Part shown: in pieces, positions 6,782 through 11,419 of the stretch
How the letters are laid out: each line of letters begins with the position of its first letter
How positions within the stretch are numbered: the stretch's first letter is position 1
Origin: an uncultured Bacillota bacterium
GTDB lineage: Bacteria > Bacillota > Clostridia > Christensenellales > UBA1242
Length of the DNA stretch: 11,419 nucleotides
Reading direction: 5' to 3'
NCBI GenBank assembly: GCA_947088415.1
Contig: CAMUGK010000026.1
Span: forward strand, 1 to 11,419
Position numbers and translations under genes: made by a program
The notes under the pieces: model-generated
What the model saw: the letters and a program-made list of their open reading frames with translations, nothing else
Told to the model about the DNA's origin: nothing
The model's database searches: none

Positions 6782-6906
6782 GCAACAATCGAAAATCTTG
6801 TTTTCGATTTTGCAACCTTAAATGGAGGGAGATTGGGACGGGGAACCGAAAGTTTAGCTGTTAGGCTTTAGCCGTATCAGCGTTAAAACTTTTGGTGCCT
6901 CCCCAG
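6782..6906 (+). repeat. Structured MITE-like repeat, copy B (plus orientation)
   Basis: Copy B lies between dnaK and the PPase-like gene. On the plus strand it shows a near-perfect hairpin (6782-6813, one bulged C), AACCTTAAATGGAGGGAG, TTGGGACGGGGAACC, a variable interior and GGTGCCTCCCCAG (6894-6906). The outer blocks match copy A almost base for base, while the interior is shorter and unrelated, though again self-complementary: CCGAAAGTTT pairs with AAACTTTTGG, GCTG with CAGC, and GGC with GCC at the tip. A conserved rim with a changing but still paired core suggests that structure is maintained. Confidence 0.75.
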
Positions 6907-6908
6907 AT

Positions 6909-8744
6909 TTATTCTACATCTACAACATCTGGATTTCCATCATTGTTGCCTGCATTTCCAGCGTTATTGCCATCGCTTCCGCCAGTAGAAGCAGTGCTTG
7001 CACTGTTAGCTTGTTGATACATTTTTGTAAAGACTTCGTTTGAAACATTCGTAAGTTCTTCAAGAGCCTTCTTAATTACTTCAACATCTTCGCTTTCGAA
7101 ATCTTTCTTGGCTTTTTCTACTGCGTCTTCAAGTTTTTTCTTGTCTTCGGCTGAAAGTTTGTCGCCATTTTCTTTAAGCATTTTTTCAATTGAATAAACC
7201 ATATTGTCAGCATTATTCTTTGTTTCAACAAATTCTTTGCGTTTTTTGTCTTCTTCGGCATGAGCTTCGGCTTCTTTGATAGCCTTTTCAATATCTTCTT
7301 CTTTAAGGTTTGAAGATGCTGTAATTGTAATTTTTTGTTCTTTATTTGTGCCAAGGTCTTTTGCTGAAACATTTACAATTCCGTTTGCGTCGATATCGAA
7401 AGTAACTTCAATTTGTGGAACTCCACGTGGTGCTGGTGGAATATCTGTAAGTTGGAATCTGCCAAGAGTCTTATTTTGTGCGGCAAATTCGCGTTCGCCT
7501 TGAAGAACATGAATATCTACCCCAGGTTGATTGTCTACAGCGGTTGAGAATACTTGAGATTTTTTAGTAGGAATAGTTGTATTTCTTTCAATAAGTTTTG
7601 TAAATACGCCGCCCAATGTTTCAATACCAAGAGAAAGTGGAGTAACGTCGAGAAGAAGAACATCTTTAACTTCCCCGCCAAGAACGCCTGCTTGAATAGC
7701 AGCACCAACGGCAACACATTCATCAGGGTTGATACCTTTGTATGGCTCTTTGCCAATAAAGTTTTTAACGGCTTCTACAACTGCTGGAATACGAGTTGAA
7801 CCACCAACCAAAACTACCTTATCTACTTGAGATTTTTCAAGTTTAGCGTCTTTTAAAGCCTTATTTGTGCAGTCAATTGTTTCTTTTACAAGGTCTTCTG
7901 TGATTGCGTCAAATTTAGCACGAGATAAATCATATTCCATATGTTTAGGGCCAGTTGCATCGGCTGAAATAAATGGAAGTGAAATCTTTGTCATAGGTGT
8001 TGCAGAAAGGTCAATCTTTGCTTTTTCTGCTTCATCTTTAAGTCTTTGCATTGCAAGTTTATCTTTAGAAAGGTCAATACTATTTGTCTTTTTAAATTCT
8101 TCGACCAAAAGGTCTATAATGCGGTTATCAAAATCGTCACCACCAAGACGAGTGTTACCATTAGTTGACAAAACTTCAAATACGCCATCGCCAATTTCGA
8201 GAATAGAAACATCAAATGTTCCGCCACCAAGGTCGTAAACTAAAATCTTTTGATTTGAATTTTCGCCCTTGTCAAGCCCATAAGCAAGGGCAGCAGCAGT
8301 TGGCTCGTTGATAATTCGAAGAACTTCAAGCCCTGCAATCTTACCTGCGTCTTTAGTTGCTTGACGTTGAGAGTCATTAAAGTAAGCAGGAACAGTAATA
8401 ACTGCTTGAGTTACAGTTCCGCCCAAGTAAGCCTCTGCGTCTGCTTTAAGTTTAGATAATATCATGGCAGAAACTTCTTGTGGAGAAAAATCTTTTCCAT
8501 TAAGTTTTGCTTTGTAATTTGTGCCCATTTCACGTTTAATTGAACGAATTGTATTGTCAGCATTTACAATTGCTTGACGTTTTGCAACTTTTCCAACCAA
8601 TCGTTCTCCTTCTTTAGTGTAAGCAACGATAGAAGGTGTAGTTCTATCTCCTTCTGCGTTTGCGATAACTGTAGGCTTTCCGCCTTCCATAACTGCGACA
8701 CATGAATTTGTTGTTCCAAGGTCAATACCAATAATTTTACTCAT
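6909..8744 (-). CDS. dnaK: Chaperone protein DnaK (Hsp70)
   Basis: DnaK is the cytoplasmic ATP-dependent Hsp70 that works with DnaJ and GrpE. At 611 residues it is typical in length for Firmicutes. The nucleotide-binding domain shows IGIDLGTTNSCVAVMEGG at the N-terminus, the second phosphate motif VYDLGGGTFDVSIL, and VVLVGGSTRIPAV. The interdomain linker DVLLLDVTPLSLGIETLGG (near residues 357-375) leads to the substrate-binding beta domain and a helical lid rich in Lys/Glu. The tail is Gly/Asn/Asp-rich and ends in DVVDVE. The ATG start has AAGGAG at 8755-8760, 10 bases upstream. The 133-base gap to grpE holds a palindromic repeat but no CIRCE, so expression depends on the hrcA promoter unless the gap hides a promoter. 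The gene is intact with no unusual residues in the motifs seen. Confidence 0.98.
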   Translation of the reverse strand: MSKIIGIDLGTTNSCVAVMEGGKPTVIANAEGDRTTPSIVAYTKEGERLVGKVAKRQAIVNADNTIRSIKREMGTNYKAKLNGKDFSPQEVSAMILSKLKADAEAYLGGTVTQAVITVPAYFNDSQRQATKDAGKIAGLEVLRIINEPTAAALAYGLDKGENSNQKILVYDLGGGTFDVSILEIGDGVFEVLSTNGNTRLGGDDFDNRIIDLLVEEFKKTNSIDLSKDKLAMQRLKDEAEKAKIDLSATPMTKISLPFISADATGPKHMEYDLSRAKFDAITEDLVKETIDCTNKALKDAKLEKSQVDKVVLVGGSTRIPAVVEAVKNFIGKEPYKGINPDECVAVGAAIQAGVLGGEVKDVLLLDVTPLSLGIETLGGVFTKLIERNTTIPTKKSQVFSTAVDNQPGVDIHVLQGEREFAAQNKTLGRFQLTDIPPAPRGVPQIEVTFDIDANGIVNVSAKDLGTNKEQKITITASSNLKEEDIEKAIKEAEAHAEEDKKRKEFVETKNNADNMVYSIEKMLKENGDKLSAEDKKKLEDAVEKAKKDFESEDVEVIKKALEELTNVSNEVFTKMYQQANSASTASTGGSDGNNAGNAGNNDGNPDVVDVE

Positions 8745-8780
8745 AATTTTTAATCTCCTTATTTTTATATTTTTATTTTA

Positions 8781-8860
8781 TGTCATTCTGAGCAACGCGA
8801 AGAATCTTTTTTTATTTTTAATAGATCCTTCACTACGTTCAGGATAACAGCCATGGCTGT
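8781..8860. repeat. Imperfect palindromic repeat in the grpE-dnaK gap
   Basis: Two 27-base arms (8781-8807 and 8823-8849) form a long imperfect hairpin, with several G-U pairs and mismatches, around a T-rich loop. The arm begins TGTCATTCTGAGC and contains CGAAGAATCT, the sequence style of intergenic palindromic repeats found dispersed in many bacterial genomes. A perfect 14-base palindrome, ACAGCCATGGCTGT (8847-8860), is joined to one end. The element is transcribed with grpE-dnaK and may form a stable mRNA structure just before dnaK. Confidence 0.8.
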
Positions 8861-8877
8861 ATTTAATAACCATGCTA

Positions 8878-9495
8878 TTAACTATTCTTTACTACTATAA
8901 CTTTTGCATGTCTGATTACTTTGCCTTTAAAAGTGTAGCCCGCTTGATATTGGTCTAATATAATATCGTTTTCTTTATCTTCGGCTGGCATAACTGCAAT
9001 AACATCATGCAAATGTGGATTGTAAACTTCGCCAATTGATTGAATTTTTTCAACGCCTAATGAAGATAATGCTTCAAGAATTTTGTTTTCAATCATTTCA
9101 ACACCAGTCAAAACCTTCTCGTCTTGAATAGACTTCTTTGCTTCTTTAAATGTGTCTAAACATGGCAAGAAAACTTCAATAACCGATGTCTGACCTAAAA
9201 TTTTTGCTTCCTTGATATCTTCCAGTGCATGACGTCTAAAATTTTCAAAGTCGGCTTGAATTTGTTTTGCTAAAAGCAAATATTCTTCCCCCCTGTCATG
9301 ACAATGCCCAAGATGAGTGTGTTCATGACAAGAACATTCTTGGCATGAACATTCTTGGTTATCACATTCAGAATCTTCTTTCTTGCATTCGCAGTTTTCA
9401 TGACAAGTGCAGTTTTCTCCGCACTCACATTGCTCTCCACAAGTGCAAGTCTCTCCTTTGTCACAACCACATATTTTTTCTTCTTTTTCGTCCAC
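8878..9495 (-). CDS. grpE: GrpE nucleotide exchange factor with Cys/His-rich N-terminal domain
   Basis: GrpE releases ADP from DnaK. Residues from about 72 to 205 form a normal GrpE core: a helix with QADFENFRRH, the dimer/four-helix region, VYNPHLHDVIAV, and a beta domain ending GKVIRHAKVIVVK. Residues 9-66 are unlike the usual acidic, disordered N-terminus: they hold 16 Cys and 6 His with seven Cys-x-Cys pairs, four of them at a strict six-residue period (Cys 17/19, 23/25, 29/31, 35/37), then a His-rich end (57-66). This resembles metallothioneins and should bind Zn, Cu or similar thiophilic metals (inference). The start is GTG, immediately after the hrcA TAG, with GGAG at 9504-9507 and an 8-base spacer. 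No other in-frame start precedes the Cys region. An internal TTG (9279) with an upstream AGGGGGG could give a 133-residue form without it. Core identification is secure. Confidence 0.96.
   Translation of the reverse strand: MDEKEEKICGCDKGETCTCGEQCECGENCTCHENCECKKEDSECDNQECSCQECSCHEHTHLGHCHDRGEEYLLLAKQIQADFENFRRHALEDIKEAKILGQTSVIEVFLPCLDTFKEAKKSIQDEKVLTGVEMIENKILEALSSLGVEKIQSIGEVYNPHLHDVIAVMPAEDKENDIILDQYQAGYTFKGKVIRHAKVIVVKNS
9277..9294 (-). promoter_or_regulatory. Possible internal ribosome binding site and TTG start in grpE
   Basis: AGGGGGG (9294-9288) precedes the in-frame codon TTG (9279-9277, Leu73) with an 8-base spacer. G-rich sites of this kind (AGGGGGT, AAAGGGGGA) precede the CvpA-like and FtsL-like genes in this window. 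Initiation here would give a GrpE core lacking the Cys/His-rich domain. This is inference only; Arg68-Gly69-Glu70 codons could produce the G run by chance. Confidence 0.3.
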
Positions 9496-10497
9496 CTAAC
9501 CATCTCCTTTTAAATTTCCAAGTTCATCAATCACAAGTTTAAGTGCCGATGCAATGCGACTATAATCCATTCGCTGTGGCCCTATAACTCCAATTGATGC
9601 AAGTTGCCGTCCGCCAACCACTATTGGTGCTTTAACAACCGATGCTTCCTTGCCTTCTTCTTCGGCAACATCTACTTGAATGCCATCACCACTAAGATTT
9701 AATGCATTTTCAAGCTTTTGATTGTCATCAAGCATGTTTAAAACTTTTTTGGCTTCATCTACCGTCTTGCTGTTTTCAAGAAGTTTGACTGCACCTTCTC
9801 GCCGAACATCGATAAGTTTTTGTTGGTTTAACCTTTTAAGCCCACCGATAAGACTGTCAACAATGGTTTGAAATGCTTGAATTTCTTCTTGCATGCCATA
9901 TTCAATGCCTTCAATGTTGTCGACCATTTCTTTAATAGTGCAACCCTTAAAGTTTTTGGTAAGATATTCTGTTGCATCTTGGCATTCTTGACCACCCGCA
10001 TGAATATCTAGTGTGTTGGTAATATACCCAGCAATTGTGCCAATCAAAACCATAACCTTGCTTTCAAGAAGTGGAATAATTTTAAACTCGGTTAAAATTA
10101 AATCTTCATAATTATTCATCATAACCACTGTTGGATAATTTGTCGCCTTACTGACAATCTTTGCAATGCCAGAAACCAAATCATTCAAACTGTTGCTTCG
10201 CGATGAAATAAGAGAATGCACTTCTTCAATCTCGCTGTCGGTTGCCTTAACCCCTTGCAAAAGATGCTCGACATAAAACCGATACCCTTGCGGAGTTGGA
10301 ACTCTACCACCCGACGTGTGAAGTTGTTTCAAAAATCCCATAGCCTCAAGCGTGTTAAGTTCGTTTCTCAAAGTTGCTGTTGAACAATCAAGAGACGCCA
10401 CATCTTTAATTCCACTGCTTGTGATAGGGTTTGAATCTTTGATAAACTCTTCAATCGCATTAAACAAGATTTGCTTTTTACGCTGTGATAACTCCAT
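9496..10497 (-). CDS. hrcA: Heat-inducible transcription repressor HrcA
   Basis: HrcA binds CIRCE operators as a dimer and represses groE and dnaK operons until its folding is limited by busy GroEL during heat stress. The 333-residue protein has an N-terminal winged helix (about 1-75) with CSTATLRNELNTLEAMGFL and the wing TSGGRVPTPQGYRFYV, matching the family's TSAGRIPS-type motif. A central GAF-like dimer region follows, and the C-terminal signature IGVIGPQRMDYSRI is at about 302-315. The frame stays open up to 10530, but ATG 10497 is preferred: it begins MELSQRKKQILF as is typical, has AAAGGTG 6 bases upstream, and leaves the CIRCE element in the leader. It is the first gene of the operon and its TAG stop directly abuts the grpE GTG, so the two are probably translationally coupled. 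The CIRCE in its own leader implies autoregulation. Confidence 0.96.
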   Translation of the reverse strand: MELSQRKKQILFNAIEEFIKDSNPITSSGIKDVASLDCSTATLRNELNTLEAMGFLKQLHTSGGRVPTPQGYRFYVEHLLQGVKATDSEIEEVHSLISSRSNSLNDLVSGIAKIVSKATNYPTVVMMNNYEDLILTEFKIIPLLESKVMVLIGTIAGYITNTLDIHAGGQECQDATEYLTKNFKGCTIKEMVDNIEGIEYGMQEEIQAFQTIVDSLIGGLKRLNQQKLIDVRREGAVKLLENSKTVDEAKKVLNMLDDNQKLENALNLSGDGIQVDVAEEEGKEASVVKAPIVVGGRQLASIGVIGPQRMDYSRIASALKLVIDELGNLKGDG

Positions 10498-10523
10498 AAT
10501 CCTCACCTTTATTTTCGACTTTG

Positions 10524-10550
10524 TTAGCACTATAAGTTTTTAAGTGCTAG
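10524..10550 (-). promoter_or_regulatory. CIRCE operator (HrcA binding site)
   Basis: On the plus strand, TTAGCACTA (10524-10532) and AAGTGCTAG (10542-10550) are separated by exactly 9 bases. The consensus is TTAGCACTC-N9-GAGTGCTAA; this site differs at the innermost base of each arm and the last base. It overlaps the predicted transcription start of hrcA, the usual position for repression. Confidence 0.95.
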
Positions 10551-10554
10551 CACT

Positions 10555-10583
10555 ATTATATGCAATTATGTGAAATAAGTCAA
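10555..10583 (-). promoter_or_regulatory. Sigma-A promoter of the hrcA heat-shock operon
   Basis: On the minus strand, TTGACT (10583-10578) and a perfect TATAAT (10560-10555) are separated by 17 bases. The start point is predicted near 10548, inside the CIRCE element, leaving a leader of about 50 bases before hrcA. Confidence 0.9.
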
Positions 10584-10624
10584 CAAATTATGCCAGATTT
10601 TCAAAAAAAAATTAAAAAATTTTT

Positions 10625-10687
10625 GAGATTTCTCCACGACGTTTGTTTTTGTTCGCTCTGGTCGAAATAACAAACACCCATGGTTGT
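10625..10687 (-). repeat. Dispersed intergenic repeat upstream of hrcA
   Basis: Read on the minus strand, the segment contains TTATTTCGACCAGAGCGAAC and ends GTCGTGGAGAAATCTC, the sequence style of dispersed intergenic repeats with GTCATTTCGACC and GGAGAAATCTC ends known from many genomes. One end carries a 14-base near-palindrome around CCATGG (10674-10687) that differs at only two bases from the perfect palindrome on the grpE-dnaK repeat at 8847-8860. It lies upstream of the hrcA promoter and does not interrupt it. Confidence 0.7.
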
Positions 10688-10694
10688 ATTATAC

Positions 10695-10730
10695 TTACGT
10701 AGTATTTATTCATCAATACTCTAAACGTAA
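10695..10730. repeat. Small interrupted inverted repeat
   Basis: TTACGTAGTATT (10695-10706) can pair with AATACT (10715-10720) and, past a 4-base bulge, ACGTAA (10725-10730). No T tract follows on either strand, so it is not a good terminator. It lies in the ~350-base gene-free stretch between hrcA and the small XRE gene, which otherwise holds the hrcA promoter, CIRCE and repeats. No function is assigned. Confidence 0.4.
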
Positions 10731-10812
10731 AAAACATTTGTAATTTCTTACTTTGGTCAAAATGAAAACAAAAATTCTATTTTTTCAATATTTACGATAA
10801 GATAAAACATGC

Positions 10813-10833
10813 AAAAAAACAGCGTTTCGTCGT
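10813..10833 (-). terminator. Weak candidate terminator of the minus-strand XRE gene
   Basis: On the minus strand, ACGACG and CGCTGT (10833-10828 and 10824-10819) can form a 6-bp stem with one mismatch and one G-U pair, followed by seven T. It is 50 bases after the XRE stop and looks like a degraded version of the hairpin at 4433-4447. It overlaps the start of a repeat fragment by two bases. Confidence 0.4.
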
Positions 10834-10860
10834 CATCTCGACCATCGTGAAGAGAGCTCG
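10832..10860 (+). repeat. Fragment of the GTCATTTCGACC-type repeat
   Basis: GTCATCTCGACCATCGTGAAG and the following GAGAGCTC resemble the end of the repeat at 10625-10672 (GTTATTTCGACCA on the opposite strand). It is shorter and diverged, so it is probably a remnant of the same family in inverted orientation. Confidence 0.5.
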
Positions 10861-10882
10861 GAACACTTTAATCGAAAAAACT

Positions 10883-11071
10883 CTATTCAAAGTCTTTTAA
10901 ACCTAATAAGTAATCTGCTGAGATTTTAAAGTATTTACATAAAGCAACAAGAATTTGATTAGATGGGTCTCTAAGTCTTTGTTCATAATTAGCATAGGCA
11001 CTTTTTGTCAAACCTATTGCCTTTGCAAATTCTTTTTGCGTAACGCCTTTTTCGGCTCTTAATTGTTTCAA
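10883..11071 (-). CDS. Small XRE-family helix-turn-helix protein, start uncertain
   Basis: The 62-residue frame is almost entirely an XRE (Cro/cI-type) DNA-binding domain: KQLRAEKGVTQKEFAKAIGL, the recognition-helix region TKSAYANYEQ, then PSNQILVALCKYFKISADYLLGL. Such proteins regulate neighbouring genes or act in phage or toxin-antitoxin modules. In frame, the only start is TTG at 11071, with no ribosome binding site. An ATG at 11081 followed by seven A is one base out of frame; with six A it would read MKKLKQLRAEKG, the usual beginning for this family. The gene is therefore either frameshifted at the A7 tract, expressed through slippage there, or weakly translated from TTG. I see no convincing minus-strand promoter. 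It is divergent from another small XRE gene. The domain identification is good; functionality is doubtful. Confidence 0.75.
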   Translation of the reverse strand: MKQLRAEKGVTQKEFAKAIGLTKSAYANYEQRLRDPSNQILVALCKYFKISADYLLGLKDFE

Positions 11072-11093
11072 TTTTTTTCATATGAAAAATATA

Positions 11094-11106
11094 ACACAAG
11101 GTGTGT
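11094..11106. promoter_or_regulatory. Possible operator between the divergent XRE genes
   Basis: ACACA and TGTGT are separated by three bases, with TATA flanks on both sides (11090-11109). The site lies between the two start regions and just upstream of the plus-strand -35 box, where an XRE repressor could act on both genes. It is a short palindrome and could be chance. Confidence 0.3.
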
Positions 11107-11114
11107 ATAAATAC

Positions 11115-11143
11115 TTGGCAATACACAAATAAACTACTACAAT
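11115..11143 (+). promoter_or_regulatory. Sigma-A-type promoter for the plus-strand XRE gene
   Basis: TTGGCA (11115-11120) and TACAAT (11138-11143) are separated by 17 bases. The predicted start near 11150 leaves a leader of about 24 bases with AAAGGAG before the ATG. Promoter and ribosome binding site are intact although the reading frame downstream is interrupted. Confidence 0.65.
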
Positions 11144-11173
11144 ATACATACATCGTGGACAAAGGAGACAAAA

Positions 11174-11377
11174 ATGAGAAATCTAAAAATTCAAACACAA
11201 CTAATAGATAAGTTTAGAAAAGACCACAATATGACTGTTAAAGAGTTCTGCAAATATTGCGGAATAAGCAAATACATTTATTAAAAGATTATGGCTAGCG
11301 ATTTTAAGATAAACTCTAAATATTATTTCAAACTTGCTGTAGCAACTAATTTATATTTTAAAGACCTAATTAAATAG
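11174..11377 (+). pseudogene. Small helix-turn-helix gene interrupted by an in-frame TAA
   Basis: The ATG has an ideal ribosome binding site (AAAGGAG 11161-11167, 6-base spacer). It opens a 36-codon frame, LIDKFRKDHNMTVKEFCKYC and GISKYIY, then TAA at 11282-11284. The same frame continues for 30 codons (KIMASDFKINSKYYFKLAVA and TNLYFKDLIK) to TAG at 11375. The two halves together read as one 67-codon XRE-like domain: the part after the stop supplies the last helices (KLAVATNLYFKDLI). A single substitution in an ancestral sense codon explains the layout. Alternatives are a genuinely short 36-residue peptide, re-initiation at ATG 11291, readthrough, or a sequencing error. The remaining ~40 bases to the window edge contain nothing I can assign. 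Confidence 0.6.
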
Positions 11378-11419
11378 AAAAATTATAATTTTGTTATATT
11401 CCCTTTGAATAAATACCTT

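Larger units (their letters stand above)
5628..6906. mobile_element. Putative repeat-bracketed insertion between dnaK and dnaJ
   Basis: A 1.28-kb block carrying the PPase-like and cysteine hydrolase genes is bounded by inverted repeat copies A and B. Its outermost bases are CTGGGGAGACACC on the left and GGTGCCTCCCCAG on the right, i.e. 13-bp terminal inverted repeats with one mismatch. The right end lies 2 bases from the dnaK stop and the left end 6 bases from the dnaJ ATG. Since dnaK and dnaJ are adjacent in most bacteria of this type, the layout looks like a composite insertion. I see no transposase and no clear target-site duplication, so two independent insertions next to native genes remain possible. 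Confidence 0.4.

Noticed and set aside
7867..8238. 123-codon plus-strand frame inside dnaK
   Set aside because: Antisense of a highly conserved dnaK region; such open frames are common and carry no independent support.
8745..8877. Second CIRCE or a clear promoter in front of dnaK
   Set aside because: No TTAGCACTC-type arms are present and no -35/-10 pair with proper spacing stands out; the gap is occupied by the palindromic repeat.
9270..9503. Overlapping frame inside grpE beginning MVRWTKKKKKYVVV
   Set aside because: It is the shadow of the Cys/His-rich coding region in another frame. The grpE frame has the correct GTG and spacing and runs into a complete GrpE core.
10989..11198. 69-codon frame on the minus strand across the XRE start region
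   Set aside because: No family resemblance and no ribosome binding site; it covers the XRE gene in the wrong frame. Its internal ATG at 11081 matters only as the likely ancestral XRE start.

Overview
The window is AT-rich chromosomal DNA of a low-GC Gram-positive bacterium, most likely an uncultured member of the Clostridia. The evidence is the gene order hrcA-grpE-dnaK-dnaJ under a CIRCE operator, strong purine-rich ribosome binding sites, sigma-A-type promoters with 17-bp spacers, and normal use of TAA, TAG and TGA as stops. Nearly all genes lie on the minus strand and are described here in transcription order, from high to low coordinates.

Right end (about 10600-11419): two small divergent XRE-type helix-turn-helix genes, both apparently damaged. 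The minus-strand one has a frame-breaking A7 tract just after its natural-looking ATG. The plus-strand one has a good promoter and ribosome binding site but an in-frame TAA in mid-domain. Between them and hrcA lie short dispersed repeats.

Heat-shock operon (10583-4487): a sigma-A promoter overlapping a CIRCE element drives hrcA, grpE, dnaK, a small PPase-like gene, an isochorismatase-fold cysteine hydrolase and dnaJ, and two tandem terminators follow. GrpE is unusual: its N-terminus is a metallothionein-like domain with 16 Cys and 6 His, and there is a possible internal start that would give a form without it. dnaK and dnaJ, normally adjacent, are separated by the PPase/hydrolase pair. This block is bracketed by two inverted copies of a structured repeat whose conserved outer ends abut the dnaK stop and the dnaJ start. 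Inside the block, a 26-bp direct repeat at the 3' ends of the PPase and hydrolase genes suggests that the hydrolase gene was inserted later. The hydrolase gene also carries a G9 tract that could switch it on and off.

Division/cell-wall cluster (4416-1): a separate sigma-A promoter drives an 863-residue CvpA-like membrane protein, rsmH, an FtsL-like single-pass protein and possibly the start of a further gene at the window edge. This resembles the start of a dcw cluster with the large CvpA-like gene in front of rsmH.

The strongest leads are the metal-binding extension of GrpE and the repeat-bracketed insertion that splits the chaperone operon.
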